A DNA stretch of 64,000 bases, taken from positions 1 through 64,000 of IMG/VR virus record IMGVR_UViG_3300032665_001045. One strand, given 5' to 3'. This DNA comes from a virus. Positions 28,096 through 37,786 of this stretch are shown piece by piece. The translations under genes were made by a program, and so were the position numbers. The notes under the pieces were generated by a model, which worked only from the letters and a program-made list of their open reading frames with translations, had not been told where the DNA came from and made no database searches. Position 1 is the stretch's first letter; the number at the start of each line of letters is the position of its first letter.

Positions 28096-31000
28096 TTAAG
28101 CCAACGCAATTTGGTTGATTTGTGCCGCAGTAATCGCAGTAATAATTTCCACATTATCTACTGTAGCTGCACTGGTAATGATTTCATTCACATTACAATT
28201 AACCTGCATTAAACTACCAAACACACTCGATTCACTAACAGGAACAATAATAATACTCGAAATATTTGGAGCCAATGTAGTATGTAGATATGCCGATAAT
28301 TCACTAAAATAGAATGTTTCACCAAAATCCCAATTGTCAACAGAAAAATAATTATTAATTGCTGCAATCACACTGGTTTGTATATCATAGTCACTGATAA
28401 CAATGTTAGGATTTTTAATAACTTTAAATGTTGCCTGCAGAGAAGTATCTGCTTTTGCTCCAAACAATGGCTTGAATGCCGCCGGATTATAGATGATAGT
28501 ATCACTAATAGTTTTATAATTATCTAAGGTATTGTATGATAAATCTAAATCTTCACTTGTAGGAGCAGTAGGTTCAGTAATAGTATTTGATGTATCTTGT
28601 ATCCATGCAATATAATCTGTAGAATATTGTTTTGTTAAGATGTATAAGTCAATAATATTATTTGGACTTGGATCAATACGGCGATTATTCGGACTATTGT
28701 GTCTATATTGGAAATATAAATTTTGTCGTCCTACTTTAGCTGTATATCCAGTAACTGGATTTAATGTATACACAGAACCGTTTACTGATAATTGATAGAA
28801 TGCATCATCACTTGTTAGATAAAATAATTGTCCGTTAGTGTATAAAGTAGCTGCAATTTGTGCTGATTGAAAATCAGGGTATCTTGAAACAATAGTACTA
28901 TTATCAACAGGAGTTTGTACTACAAAGTTATCATATCCTGTTGATGCATATAGATATACATATTTTTCAGTAGTATTAACTGTTGGATTTACTAATAACT
29001 CAAATAATTCAGGATTATCTGGGATGCCGTCGTTGTTAGTATCTGGGAATGTTACTAAAATCCTATTAGGATCTTGATACCCATCAACTTCTGTAATACT
29101 GTCATATACATACCAGATATAATCTAAAGCCAATGGATTAGCATCATCGGAATTACTATTTGTTTTTAATATTTTAATTTGATCATACACTGTTAATCCT
29201 GTTGTAGCATCAAATATCTTAACTGAATTATCAAAGTAAAAATCTGTTTCTAATACACTTTCAAATACGTAATTCAGCCCACGATAAGTTACTGTATAGG
29301 TTTGTCCTACTGTTTGAAATAATATTAACCAGCTGGCATCTAGACTTTGTTGACTGGTATTGCCAGTATATTGTAAACTAAAATTGCTAGAATTAATATC
29401 TTGCGGTCCAATTATTTGCCAACTAGATGTTGGTACGTCATAACGTAATCCAAAATTAGAGAATGCCTGTATATAACTTACCATCGATGTAACTAAAGAA
29501 TTTGAAAATTCTACATTAAGTACAGAAAATACACGATCAGCAATTGCACCTTCAGGAAGAATCTGATTAATAGTAATTGGACCTACACCATTAGATAAGT
29601 TACCTGCACCACCATTAGTACCATCACCTACAATTAATTCCATTGCAGCATAGATATAATATTTGTCACCACTATTAGATGGTACACCAACTTGAATAGT
29701 ATTTTGAGCATCGAAATAATTGCCAGCACCTGCATTAAATCTAACAATAGCACCTTGTACTATGTAGCTATTTGGCCCACTTATCGATGAACCTACTTGC
29801 AACAATTTACCTGTGCTATCAACAAAATATCCAGTCGAGCCGTTAGCTAAAGTAGTCGATAAATTCCAATAGATATCTGTTAATGATATTGTAGGGAATT
29901 CAGAATAGAAAAATTGTTTAGTTGTTTGACTTTGTGCAATAGGAGCAATTTGATTATAAATTACTCTATAGATATCCGCAGTTGTAGAATAATCAAAATT
30001 AAATGTATTGGTAAAAGGATCACGATATAGTATACCATCTTGTGCAAAGATGTTAGTACTTGAATACTTACCGGTTACATCAATAACATCTAAGTATCGA
30101 CTAATACCAGAGCTTGTACGGTTAACTGCTTTAATTTTTAAAATGTCATTAAACAGTGTATAAGGTAAGATGTTATAATCTTCACCTGTAACCATACGAT
30201 TTTGTGTATAGTATTGTTGTGGTGCTTTTTGACGAATATCATCAATAGTATCACGACTTGTTGCATTAGCCACAGTATATTGCAAGCTGGCACGTATAGT
30301 GATTGTCTCTATACGTCCTGTACGGCTAACATAATTAACTGGCATAATAATGCCTTGCATTTCTGTTGGTGTAATTTTATAATCTAATCCATTACTTACA
30401 CGATAATAAACACGGAAATTACCTTGTGGAATATTTGCAAAAGATCCGTCGCCAAATACTAAATCAACCTGGTCATTGGCACGAGTATTGATTTGATAGA
30501 TATTTCTATTTGTACTTTGATTATAGATAACATTAGTGTTAGCTACTGCTGGCACTTGTGACCATAATACGCTAGGATTACCTGATGAATCTAAACTATA
30601 TAACCAGATATCTGTGTTATTGATGTTATCGACATTGATACTGTATACGCGATTAGGTAAACTTTCTTGAAAAGCAACATCGATAGATTTCAATCCACCT
30701 TGTTTAAAATATGTAAAGAATCCTGTGTTAAGACTACTATTACCTAAGTTATCATTTTTGTATAAAATATTAAACGGTAAATTAGTACGAGGAGCCGCTT
30801 CGTATATATAACTCTGGCCAGAACTTGTTGGACTAACCATTTCAAAAGCAGTCTGTGTTCCTTCTATTTGTGTAGTAAAACTATAAGTAGCTACGGTACT
30901 GGCCACTAAGCGAATTTGATATTCGTCGTTAGTAATACCGTTGATAATCTGACTGTTACTTGGTTTGCCGATAATTTGATTAGAAACCAAACTGGCATTG

Positions 31001-31479
31001 ATCACAGCCGTAAATTGTTCTAACCAATTATCATTGCCAGCATCGGCCCAATTAATCACAAGTCCGCTTAAATTGATACCATTACTGTCATAAATTTGTT
31101 CAGTAGTACTAACACTGCTTACTTTTAGAAAACCGCTGGCCGGAATATTACGTTTAGGATTATAACTAACTAGACGAGCAAGTTTAAGGATACTATCACG
31201 GCGTTGTGCTGTATCAATAAAATTTTCACGTGTATTTAAGTCTCCACGAAATGCAAGAGATTGACCTAAAAAAGAAATTAAATCAATTAATGCAACAAAT
31301 TCGCTCGAATCAATGAAATCGTTAAAATCTTCTGGGTAATATAGTCTTAAGTAACTAACCATCGAAGCGCGAAGCGTTTCAAAATCGTAACTTTGAAAGT
31401 CTGCATTACGAAAGGTTTGATATAGTTTAGTCCAGTCTTCTGAGACTAATAAACTGGTTTGTCGTGTCGTGGTTGCCAT
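28096..31479 (-). CDS. 6: Baseplate wedge protein gp6
   Basis: This 1,127-residue protein has an N-terminal region (YLRLYYPEDFNDFIDSSEFV, then DLISFLGQSLAFRGDLN and ARLVSYNPKRNIPASG) that is the signature of T4 gp6 and its marine homologues. gp6 forms the ring of wedge dimers that drives baseplate opening in contractile tails. It is longer than T4 gp6 (about 660 aa); the extra length is a beta-rich middle and a C-terminal domain. It is downstream of gp25, as in T4, with a late promoter box in between. Confidence 0.9.
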   Translation of the reverse strand: MATTTRQTSLLVSEDWTKLYQTFRNADFQSYDFETLRASMVSYLRLYYPEDFNDFIDSSEFVALIDLISFLGQSLAFRGDLNTRENFIDTAQRRDSILKLARLVSYNPKRNIPASGFLKVSSVSTTEQIYDSNGINLSGLVINWADAGNDNWLEQFTAVINASLVSNQIIGKPSNSQIINGITNDEYQIRLVASTVATYSFTTQIEGTQTAFEMVSPTSSGQSYIYEAAPRTNLPFNILYKNDNLGNSSLNTGFFTYFKQGGLKSIDVAFQESLPNRVYSINVDNINNTDIWLYSLDSSGNPSVLWSQVPAVANTNVIYNQSTNRNIYQINTRANDQVDLVFGDGSFANIPQGNFRVYYRVSNGLDYKITPTEMQGIIMPVNYVSRTGRIETITIRASLQYTVANATSRDTIDDIRQKAPQQYYTQNRMVTGEDYNILPYTLFNDILKIKAVNRTSSGISRYLDVIDVTGKYSSTNIFAQDGILYRDPFTNTFNFDYSTTADIYRVIYNQIAPIAQSQTTKQFFYSEFPTISLTDIYWNLSTTLANGSTGYFVDSTGKLLQVGSSISGPNSYIVQGAIVRFNAGAGNYFDAQNTIQVGVPSNSGDKYYIYAAMELIVGDGTNGGAGNLSNGVGPITINQILPEGAIADRVFSVLNVEFSNSLVTSMVSYIQAFSNFGLRYDVPTSSWQIIGPQDINSSNFSLQYTGNTSQQSLDASWLILFQTVGQTYTVTYRGLNYVFESVLETDFYFDNSVKIFDATTGLTVYDQIKILKTNSNSDDANPLALDYIWYVYDSITEVDGYQDPNRILVTFPDTNNDGIPDNPELFELLVNPTVNTTEKYVYLYASTGYDNFVVQTPVDNSTIVSRYPDFQSAQIAATLYTNGQLFYLTSDDAFYQLSVNGSVYTLNPVTGYTAKVGRQNLYFQYRHNSPNNRRIDPSPNNIIDLYILTKQYSTDYIAWIQDTSNTITEPTAPTSEDLDLSYNTLDNYKTISDTIIYNPAAFKPLFGAKADTSLQATFKVIKNPNIVISDYDIQTSVIAAINNYFSVDNWDFGETFYFSELSAYLHTTLAPNISSIIIVPVSESSVFGSLMQVNCNVNEIITSAATVDNVEIITAITAAQINQIALA

Positions 31480-31499
31480 GCTTATTTCCTGTTATAATG

Positions 31500-31507
31500 T
31501 ATTTATT
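31500..31507 (-). promoter_or_regulatory. Putative late promoter box, AATAAATA
   Basis: It lies between gp25 and gp6 on the coding strand, 21 nt before the gp6 start. The Shine-Dalgarno AGGAA lies between it and the start. Confidence 0.45.
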
Positions 31508-31526
31508 ATAAGGAAAAAGTGGGTAG

Positions 31527-31907
31527 TTAATTAGTCACTGATAGACTATTTGCTTGGTTATCAAACTGCAAACTCATTACACTTGACTGGTCAGTTTGAA
31601 GATATCTGATGTTCAAAACAATCTGTAGACCTTGTTGAAATTCTGTAACAACTATGTTATCGAAACTAACACGTGGATCATAATTAGCAATGGCTTCGAT
31701 GTCAGAAGTTATTACGCCTTTAAGCTCTTCTGTAAATGGTTCATGAAGTACATTCCAAATAATGGTCCCAAAACTAGGATTCATTAATTTTTCACCTTTG
31801 CGGATATTAAAGTGGTTAATAATGTCTCGTTTAACTAACTCCATATCAGTTAAACGAAATTTTTTATTATCAACTAATGTACTAAAACCTTTATATATAG
31901 TAGCCAT
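31527..31907 (-). CDS. 25: Baseplate wedge protein gp25
   Basis: This 126-residue protein is of the gp25/GPW family. It contains HFNIRKGEKLMNPSFG and WNVLHEPFTEEL, including the EPR-like core that binds gp6 and gp53 at the hub-wedge junction and initiates the sheath. The length matches T4 gp25 (132 aa). It lies between gp5 and gp6, the T4-type order. The Shine-Dalgarno AGGAT lies just before ATG. Confidence 0.93.
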   Translation of the reverse strand: MATIYKGFSTLVDNKKFRLTDMELVKRDIINHFNIRKGEKLMNPSFGTIIWNVLHEPFTEELKGVITSDIEAIANYDPRVSFDNIVVTEFQQGLQIVLNIRYLQTDQSSVMSLQFDNQANSLSVTN

Positions 31908-31926
31908 AAAAATATTTATCCTAAAA

Positions 31927-34029
31927 TTATACTGTCGTTGATGGTGCTTGATCTAACGTAGATATTTGTGGTGCTAATACAGCTACAGCATATTGTCCTT
32001 TAGCAAAATAATCAGCCCCTGTAGTTCCATAAGCATCTGATCCGCTTTGTCCGTTACGATAATTTTTGGCGCCGCCAGGACCCAATAAATGAGCTACAGC
32101 CAACATACCAGCAACATCAGCTGGGGATTGATCACTTGTAACTGCACCAATTTTAACCATTGCAGTATAATTACGCTTAGTGTAAGCACACATTGCTGCT
32201 TCCTGTTCTGGACCATTAGCTAACCAAGCAGTTAGGCTATCAATTCCGTTTTTGTTTGGACTCCACATATTAGGGTTTTTAAGTTGTGCGTTTGATTTAC
32301 AAGTTTTACTTACATACCCGCCATCAATAAGTGCAGGATATCCAAATTGGTACTTACCTACAAAACCAATTGAGTTTACAACATCATACTTGCCACCACT
32401 TTCGCTCTTGCCTATTGTAGTATAGTAAGCAGTTAATTGGTCTGAAGTTAAGTTACCAACTGAACAGTCACACTTAGGTTGATTGCGCAGATCAGTTGCA
32501 GTAGCAGGATTTTTAATAACTGTTCCTCCAGTGTTCTTTGTTGCATCTTGTGTACCGGTATATGTGCTAGGTTGTAATCCTGGTGAAGTTGTTGCTGCAT
32601 AAGGAGCTGCACCACGAGCATATGGTTCATGTGTTGGTGCCACTGTTACAATAGTATTCAATACACCTGGATTAGAAACATACAGTCCAGTAGCCGAATT
32701 TAAACTTACATCAGGTAAGCTGTTAACAGGTATACTTGCCAGAGCCGATATAGATTGTGTGCCACCACTGTTTTGTTTAACTAATGATCCTTCATAAGCA
32801 ACAGTGCCACCCGATTTAATACTCACTGTAGCACCAGCATCAATGATAAATGTAGATCCTGATTTGCATCCTATACTGCCACTTGATTGTAAATTAAGTG
32901 CACCGGTTAATATAGTAGTCGTAGAATTGTTTATATTCAATCCACTAGATGCTATATTAATATTGTTTACAGCATTGAAATTAATATCTTGATCTGCATG
33001 AAAGTTTAAACTACCTGTTGTTCTAACATTAAACCCATTTGTAGCAAATATATTCACAGCCCCATTTGAATCTAATTCTACCCAACTTGTTCCATCGGCA
33101 TGACCGATATAAATTGAGTTATCTGTATCGTGCATCATCAATTGATGCCCTTTACCTGTACGCAATCTAATTAATTGATCTACACCAGTAATACTACCAT
33201 CATCCATAAGGAATGTATGGCCACCACGACGTGTAGTATATGTATAGTCTGCTTCTGTTAACGTACCTGCTTGTACTTTAGCCAAGAATGCCTCAGGATT
33301 TTCTGCTCCATTATCTGGATAAGGACGACCCGGTGTACTGATTCCAAATACATTGCTAGGTGTTTCGCGTTGACTACTACTTGTAATAACGCCTCGAGTT
33401 GTGTCACGATCTAATCCCTGTACTTTTAAAATATTGTACTGCGGTTCATGTATAGGTTTAGGATTTGTTGTAAAAGATTGTTGTTGATATGTATCTTTAT
33501 TGTTTTCATTGAATTCTGTTACTGGAGCAGGTGTACCTTGTTGATACGATTTAGTAACGTCTGCGCTGGCACCTGATAAATCAACATTTGTACTTCCTGC
33601 AATTGCAGGAATCATATATCTACTGATATGTGAATTTATACAGCCAATCCAATAACCACGCATAGGATCACCTGCAATGAATACAACTATCACTTCTACT
33701 CCGATGTCAGGTGGAACCATCCACATACCGTAGGTATTGGGTGTATTGCCATATTTGTTAGTTTCATTAGGGCTACCGTTTGTGCCTACTGGTGTAATAT
33801 TAGTAGTGCCCATAAACGGACTCGAATAACTGGCTGTTCTCCAATTTTTACTATCGTTTTGATCTCCGCCGAGATCAGGTATCCATACTTGCAATCTACC
33901 ACATCTAGTAGGATCTAAGTTATTCATTACAATACCTATATAAGGATGTGGGTCAACTCGCGTGCCGGGAGCTTCCTCTCGGCGTTGACTTTTCATGACC
34001 TTATTACCCTGTCTATAATCTAATGCCAT
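31927..34029 (-). CDS. 5: Baseplate spike protein gp5 with C-terminal lysozyme-like domain
   Basis: The N-terminal OB-fold region (residues about 25-150: HPYIGIVMNNLDPTRCGRLQ, then VEVIVVFIAGDPMRGYWIG) matches gp5/VgrG spike proteins. A stretch of short beta-helix-type repeats (about 330-420) would form the membrane-piercing needle. The C-terminal 190 residues, starting CDCSVGNLTSDQ, carry IGKSESGGKYD and GFVGKYQFG, the Glu plus G-x-YQF pattern of lysozyme/transglycosylase folds. In T4 gp5 the lysozyme sits between the OB fold and the needle; here it follows the needle. It lies just downstream of the large hub gene. Confidence 0.85.
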   Translation of the reverse strand: MALDYRQGNKVMKSQRREEAPGTRVDPHPYIGIVMNNLDPTRCGRLQVWIPDLGGDQNDSKNWRTASYSSPFMGTTNITPVGTNGSPNETNKYGNTPNTYGMWMVPPDIGVEVIVVFIAGDPMRGYWIGCINSHISRYMIPAIAGSTNVDLSGASADVTKSYQQGTPAPVTEFNENNKDTYQQQSFTTNPKPIHEPQYNILKVQGLDRDTTRGVITSSSQRETPSNVFGISTPGRPYPDNGAENPEAFLAKVQAGTLTEADYTYTTRRGGHTFLMDDGSITGVDQLIRLRTGKGHQLMMHDTDNSIYIGHADGTSWVELDSNGAVNIFATNGFNVRTTGSLNFHADQDINFNAVNNINIASSGLNINNSTTTILTGALNLQSSGSIGCKSGSTFIIDAGATVSIKSGGTVAYEGSLVKQNSGGTQSISALASIPVNSLPDVSLNSATGLYVSNPGVLNTIVTVAPTHEPYARGAAPYAATTSPGLQPSTYTGTQDATKNTGGTVIKNPATATDLRNQPKCDCSVGNLTSDQLTAYYTTIGKSESGGKYDVVNSIGFVGKYQFGYPALIDGGYVSKTCKSNAQLKNPNMWSPNKNGIDSLTAWLANGPEQEAAMCAYTKRNYTAMVKIGAVTSDQSPADVAGMLAVAHLLGPGGAKNYRNGQSGSDAYGTTGADYFAKGQYAVAVLAPQISTLDQAPSTTV

Positions 34030-34036
34030 TTATTGA

Positions 34037-37000
34037 TTATCCTGTTAATGTAATTGTTGGAGCAGGACCGTAAGTATTACTACTGTATGTAACCACAACC
34101 CCTGTAGTTGCATTTGGCGGTGGTTGAATATTAGATGCCTGATCTGCTAAAGAATTTATTTGAGTATTTAATGTTGTTACTTGACTGCTAAGATCATTTA
34201 GTTGACCTTGTAATTGTGCATACTGTGGATATTTTGCACCTATTTCTGATGTGCTCATATCAGCAACTGTTGGGTCACTTGATATTAATTGATCTTCTAA
34301 TGCAGTAAAGGCCGAAGAAACACTATTACGTTGTGCAGCTAACGTATCTCGTTGCGAAATAGCCGCAGTAAGTTGTGATGAAAGATTTTGTAATTGTGAT
34401 TGATATTGTGAATTAGCCTGTGAATCTACTTGCGCTGGAGTTGTAGGAGCATTAGCATTGGTTCCAATGCTGGTAGTATTAACTACAGCTTGTGGTTCAT
34501 TTTGAGTAGTAATATCTTGTGTTGGTGCATTATTAGCAGTATCTGATAGATTAATTTGATCTGCTGTGGTTATCGGTGGTGGATTATCTTCTACAGGTGC
34601 ACTGTTTGGTGCTACAACATCCCCAGTTGTCTGAGTAGTTGGACTAGATGTAGTCGGTGGAGCAACTGTAACATTATTTGTAGGAATAGCAGTTCCATCA
34701 GCTGAACGTTGCGTTGTTTGATTATCTGCAACATAATCAAGTGTTGATTGTCTCGGAAGTCTAACAATGTCTAACGTTTGTTCAAACTTACCACCACTAA
34801 ATGTACTTTCAACTGTTAACACCCTGAACATTCCAGAGAATAAAGATGATTTTTGATAGTCCGAATCAAACTTCATTAGACCTGTACTTTCGTCAAGGTC
34901 ACTAGGAGTTCTAAACGTTACCTGTATATAAACTTCTTGTTGATCCATATGCAGGCTTCCATCAGCAATTAATCTATCATCTGACGAAGCTGGTGGCGTA
35001 CTTGTTGATCCAGATAATGGATCAACAACATTAACAGGTGCATAGAACGTATCATCTTGTTTGATATATTGTGGATCACCGATAATCTTTAATTGCCCCT
35101 GAAGCATATCGCCACCAGCCGAAGTATATAAAGATTCTTGTGTATCAACTGCCGCTGCATCTTTAGGAGTAATATCTCCGCCAGTTGCACGTGCTCTAGC
35201 ATCAAGTGTTTGTGGTTTTTCTTTCATTGGCTGAACTGCATTTGCAGGATCGTCAATACCATCATAGTTACTAGGATTTAATTCGTGATCATCATATAAC
35301 GTCAACCCATATGTAGCAGCCATATTCTTTTTATATGCAGTTACCGCAGTATAATATAAAGCATTAAACTCAAGATTAAAATCTAATACATCTAAATTTT
35401 TGCCAGTGTAATAATAATTGTATAACTTAAGAGGTTTAGTCCATGTACCTTGAGGAGCTGCGGCTATTTTTGTGTTGTAAATATCATATGTTACAACATT
35501 ATAGGTTATTTCTCTGGCCCAAACTTTTCTAATAATATCATATCCAATTAATGTTACCTGTGGAACAACTTTAAACCATTTTAACGGTAAATCTTTATTT
35601 TTAAGTTTAGCAGCTTGATAGGCTGCCGAATCTGATCCAAAATCTTCCGGTACCACTAATTGATTCTGTATATAATCACTATTACGTATTACATAATTAA
35701 TAACCATATCAATACTTGTACCAGTATTAATTGAAAAGATTTGTGTGCTATAATCTAATGCCGCATTAACTGCTCCTGCATTACCGGCTCTCATTGATAT
35801 TTCTGTAGCTTCATCTGCCATAGGTGTATCTTTTGGACTTAAATTTTGTCCTAGAATAAATTTTGCATTTTGTAGTTCTGGGGCAAATTTAAAATATATC
35901 TTATCCGCAACTTTAATCTTATTTGTTTTAACCATATCATCAAACCAGGCATTATAAGCACTTCCGTAAGATTTTACTCGATATACTGGATCTGAACTTA
36001 TAACATTAACCACAGTCTGATTAACCGTTGTTAGCGGTACAGGTTGTATAGTACCATCAGGTAATACCTTATTGCCGTTAGCATCTATTCCTTGTGATGT
36101 AGCAGTTTCTCGTTGAGATTGTGCAGATGCAAGATATGATTCACTTTCTGTACTTTGGAAGAAACTTGCAACGGTGCCAGCAACTACTTCAAAATGTGCA
36201 GGAGTTGACATTGTTGAAATATCAAATGCAGAGTGATTAAATGGTGCAGCTTCAATTTGGTATTCTGCACCTTTATTACTTGCTTTAATATTCATCGATA
36301 ATATTTTTATAGGGATTCGTTTAGTTTGATTTGGCACAACTCCTACAATAACACCTGTATCATCAGTAGCAAAGAAATCAATTTGCAACATATAAGGCTG
36401 TTCAACATAATTACGTGCCATAACATCTGGGCTCGAGCACAATTTAATAATTCTATCTACTAGAGTCATACCATACGGTTCGATGATAGTAAAAGATGTT
36501 TTAATAGCGTTCGTTGCTCGACTATGTTCATTTAATCCAATAACTGTATTAATACTCAATGAATCAAAATAAAAATCTTCAGCAAAATACGGAGCACGAA
36601 TAAATGCATTAGGATCATTTGGATCTTTTGTATTATTGTATCTACCGGCACTGGCAATAATTACTCGTTTAGGAGTATACTGTTGAGTCTTAACCACTTG
36701 ATTATACTCGTCTATAGTCATCATTGCTAGGCTTATTCCATAAGTATAACTAGGATAGCTATGCAATGGATTCATTAAAGGTGTTTGTAGTGCCGCCGAA
36801 CTATCTGGATTGGTTGCACTGTATCCTCCGCCACCCGGTTCGGTTTGTGGACCATTTGTTTGATTAAAATTAGGAGCAATAGTGTAATCTGTGCCAACTG
36901 CATTTACTTCAGATTGATTTGATGTTACTGCTGATTCTGCATCTGTCGAAATTTGAGTTGACGGAACTCCGCTCAAATTAATTTGCTCTTGTGTAGATAA

Positions 37001-37480
37001 TTGATTGGCAGGATTAACTGCCGCGGCTTGTGCTGCATTAGGATTTTGATTGTCTACGCTGGCCTGTGCTGTATCTTGTGTAGTTGGAGTAATATTTTGT
37101 GAAGCTAATGTAGATAATGTTGTATCACCATTTGCCGAAAGTTCAGCAGAGGCATCTTGTGCAGCCTGTATATCAGATTGTGCTGCAGTTATTTGATTCT
37201 GTATTGCTTGAATATCTGCGGTTACTTGAGCATTATATGCCGCTGATTTGCTTGGATCAAGTCGTGCTTGTTGTTCAGCTAACTGTGGTTGTAATTCTTG
37301 AATCAATTGATTGTCTGAAGCAACAGTCTTATTTAATTGTGCCACTGCATCAGCGGCGTTTGTTGTGCTGGTTGCCAGCCCTGTACCTGTAGTAGGGTTA
37401 GTAACTCGAATAATATTCGAAGAACTTGATGCAGTATAACTGATTGATGAAGAACCAGCAGTAACAGTTGTTGAGGCCAT
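34037..37480 (-). CDS. Large baseplate hub protein (gp27 position)
   Basis: This 1,147-residue protein sits between gp53 and gp5, so it is the likely hub partner of the spike. The middle (about 270-720) is an ordered region with AAPFNHSAFDISTMSTPAHF, IEPYGMTLVDRIIKLC and GYDIIRKVWAREITYNV. Both ends have heptad-rich coiled-coil segments (about 40-110 and 1060-1130) joined by Asn/Gln/Thr/Pro-rich linkers. Hub identity is inferred from position and from the similarity I recognise to hub-type proteins of marine T4-like phages. There is no direct T4 gp27 motif that I can point to. Confidence 0.65.
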   Translation of the reverse strand: MASTTVTAGSSSISYTASSSSNIIRVTNPTTGTGLATSTTNAADAVAQLNKTVASDNQLIQELQPQLAEQQARLDPSKSAAYNAQVTADIQAIQNQITAAQSDIQAAQDASAELSANGDTTLSTLASQNITPTTQDTAQASVDNQNPNAAQAAAVNPANQLSTQEQINLSGVPSTQISTDAESAVTSNQSEVNAVGTDYTIAPNFNQTNGPQTEPGGGGYSATNPDSSAALQTPLMNPLHSYPSYTYGISLAMMTIDEYNQVVKTQQYTPKRVIIASAGRYNNTKDPNDPNAFIRAPYFAEDFYFDSLSINTVIGLNEHSRATNAIKTSFTIIEPYGMTLVDRIIKLCSSPDVMARNYVEQPYMLQIDFFATDDTGVIVGVVPNQTKRIPIKILSMNIKASNKGAEYQIEAAPFNHSAFDISTMSTPAHFEVVAGTVASFFQSTESESYLASAQSQRETATSQGIDANGNKVLPDGTIQPVPLTTVNQTVVNVISSDPVYRVKSYGSAYNAWFDDMVKTNKIKVADKIYFKFAPELQNAKFILGQNLSPKDTPMADEATEISMRAGNAGAVNAALDYSTQIFSINTGTSIDMVINYVIRNSDYIQNQLVVPEDFGSDSAAYQAAKLKNKDLPLKWFKVVPQVTLIGYDIIRKVWAREITYNVVTYDIYNTKIAAAPQGTWTKPLKLYNYYYTGKNLDVLDFNLEFNALYYTAVTAYKKNMAATYGLTLYDDHELNPSNYDGIDDPANAVQPMKEKPQTLDARARATGGDITPKDAAAVDTQESLYTSAGGDMLQGQLKIIGDPQYIKQDDTFYAPVNVVDPLSGSTSTPPASSDDRLIADGSLHMDQQEVYIQVTFRTPSDLDESTGLMKFDSDYQKSSLFSGMFRVLTVESTFSGGKFEQTLDIVRLPRQSTLDYVADNQTTQRSADGTAIPTNNVTVAPPTTSSPTTQTTGDVVAPNSAPVEDNPPPITTADQINLSDTANNAPTQDITTQNEPQAVVNTTSIGTNANAPTTPAQVDSQANSQYQSQLQNLSSQLTAAISQRDTLAAQRNSVSSAFTALEDQLISSDPTVADMSTSEIGAKYPQYAQLQGQLNDLSSQVTTLNTQINSLADQASNIQPPPNATTGVVVTYSSNTYGPAPTITLTG

Positions 37481-37483
37481 CTA

Positions 37484-37786
37484 TTATAATCCCAATGCCG
37501 CAGTTAATGTTTCTTTTTTAGGTATAAAGATAGTTGCGCCAGGTAAGAAATCAAATACAGGATCTTGTATTGTATTTGGGTTACGAACCGCAAATACCCA
37601 CCATAGTGCGCTGCTTCCGTATAAGTCGTAGGCTAATAGATCTGGACGATTTTTGTATATAATATCAATCTTATATACTACATCTGTAGGATCATTGGGT
37701 ATGCTAGGAATATTTGCAACATCTAAAAATGCTCCAAATGTTTCATTGTTGTAATATGGACTTGCTTTGCTATATGATACAGCCAT
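37484..37786 (-). CDS. 53: Baseplate wedge protein gp53
   Basis: This 100-residue protein has the gp53 core YKNRPDLLAYDLYGSSALWW, followed by PVFDFLPGATIFIP, a LysM-like ending. gp53 clamps neighbouring wedges together around the hub. It is about half the length of T4 gp53 (196 aa), as I have seen in other marine relatives. Its start ATG overlaps the stop of the upstream gene (TAATG). Confidence 0.87.
   Translation of the reverse strand: MAVSYSKASPYYNNETFGAFLDVANIPSIPNDPTDVVYKIDIIYKNRPDLLAYDLYGSSALWWVFAVRNPNTIQDPVFDFLPGATIFIPKKETLTAALGL

Noticed and set aside
31913-31920. GATAAATA before gp25 as a late promoter
   Set aside because: It lies directly before the ATG and would leave no leader; the AGGAT is better read as the ribosome-binding site.
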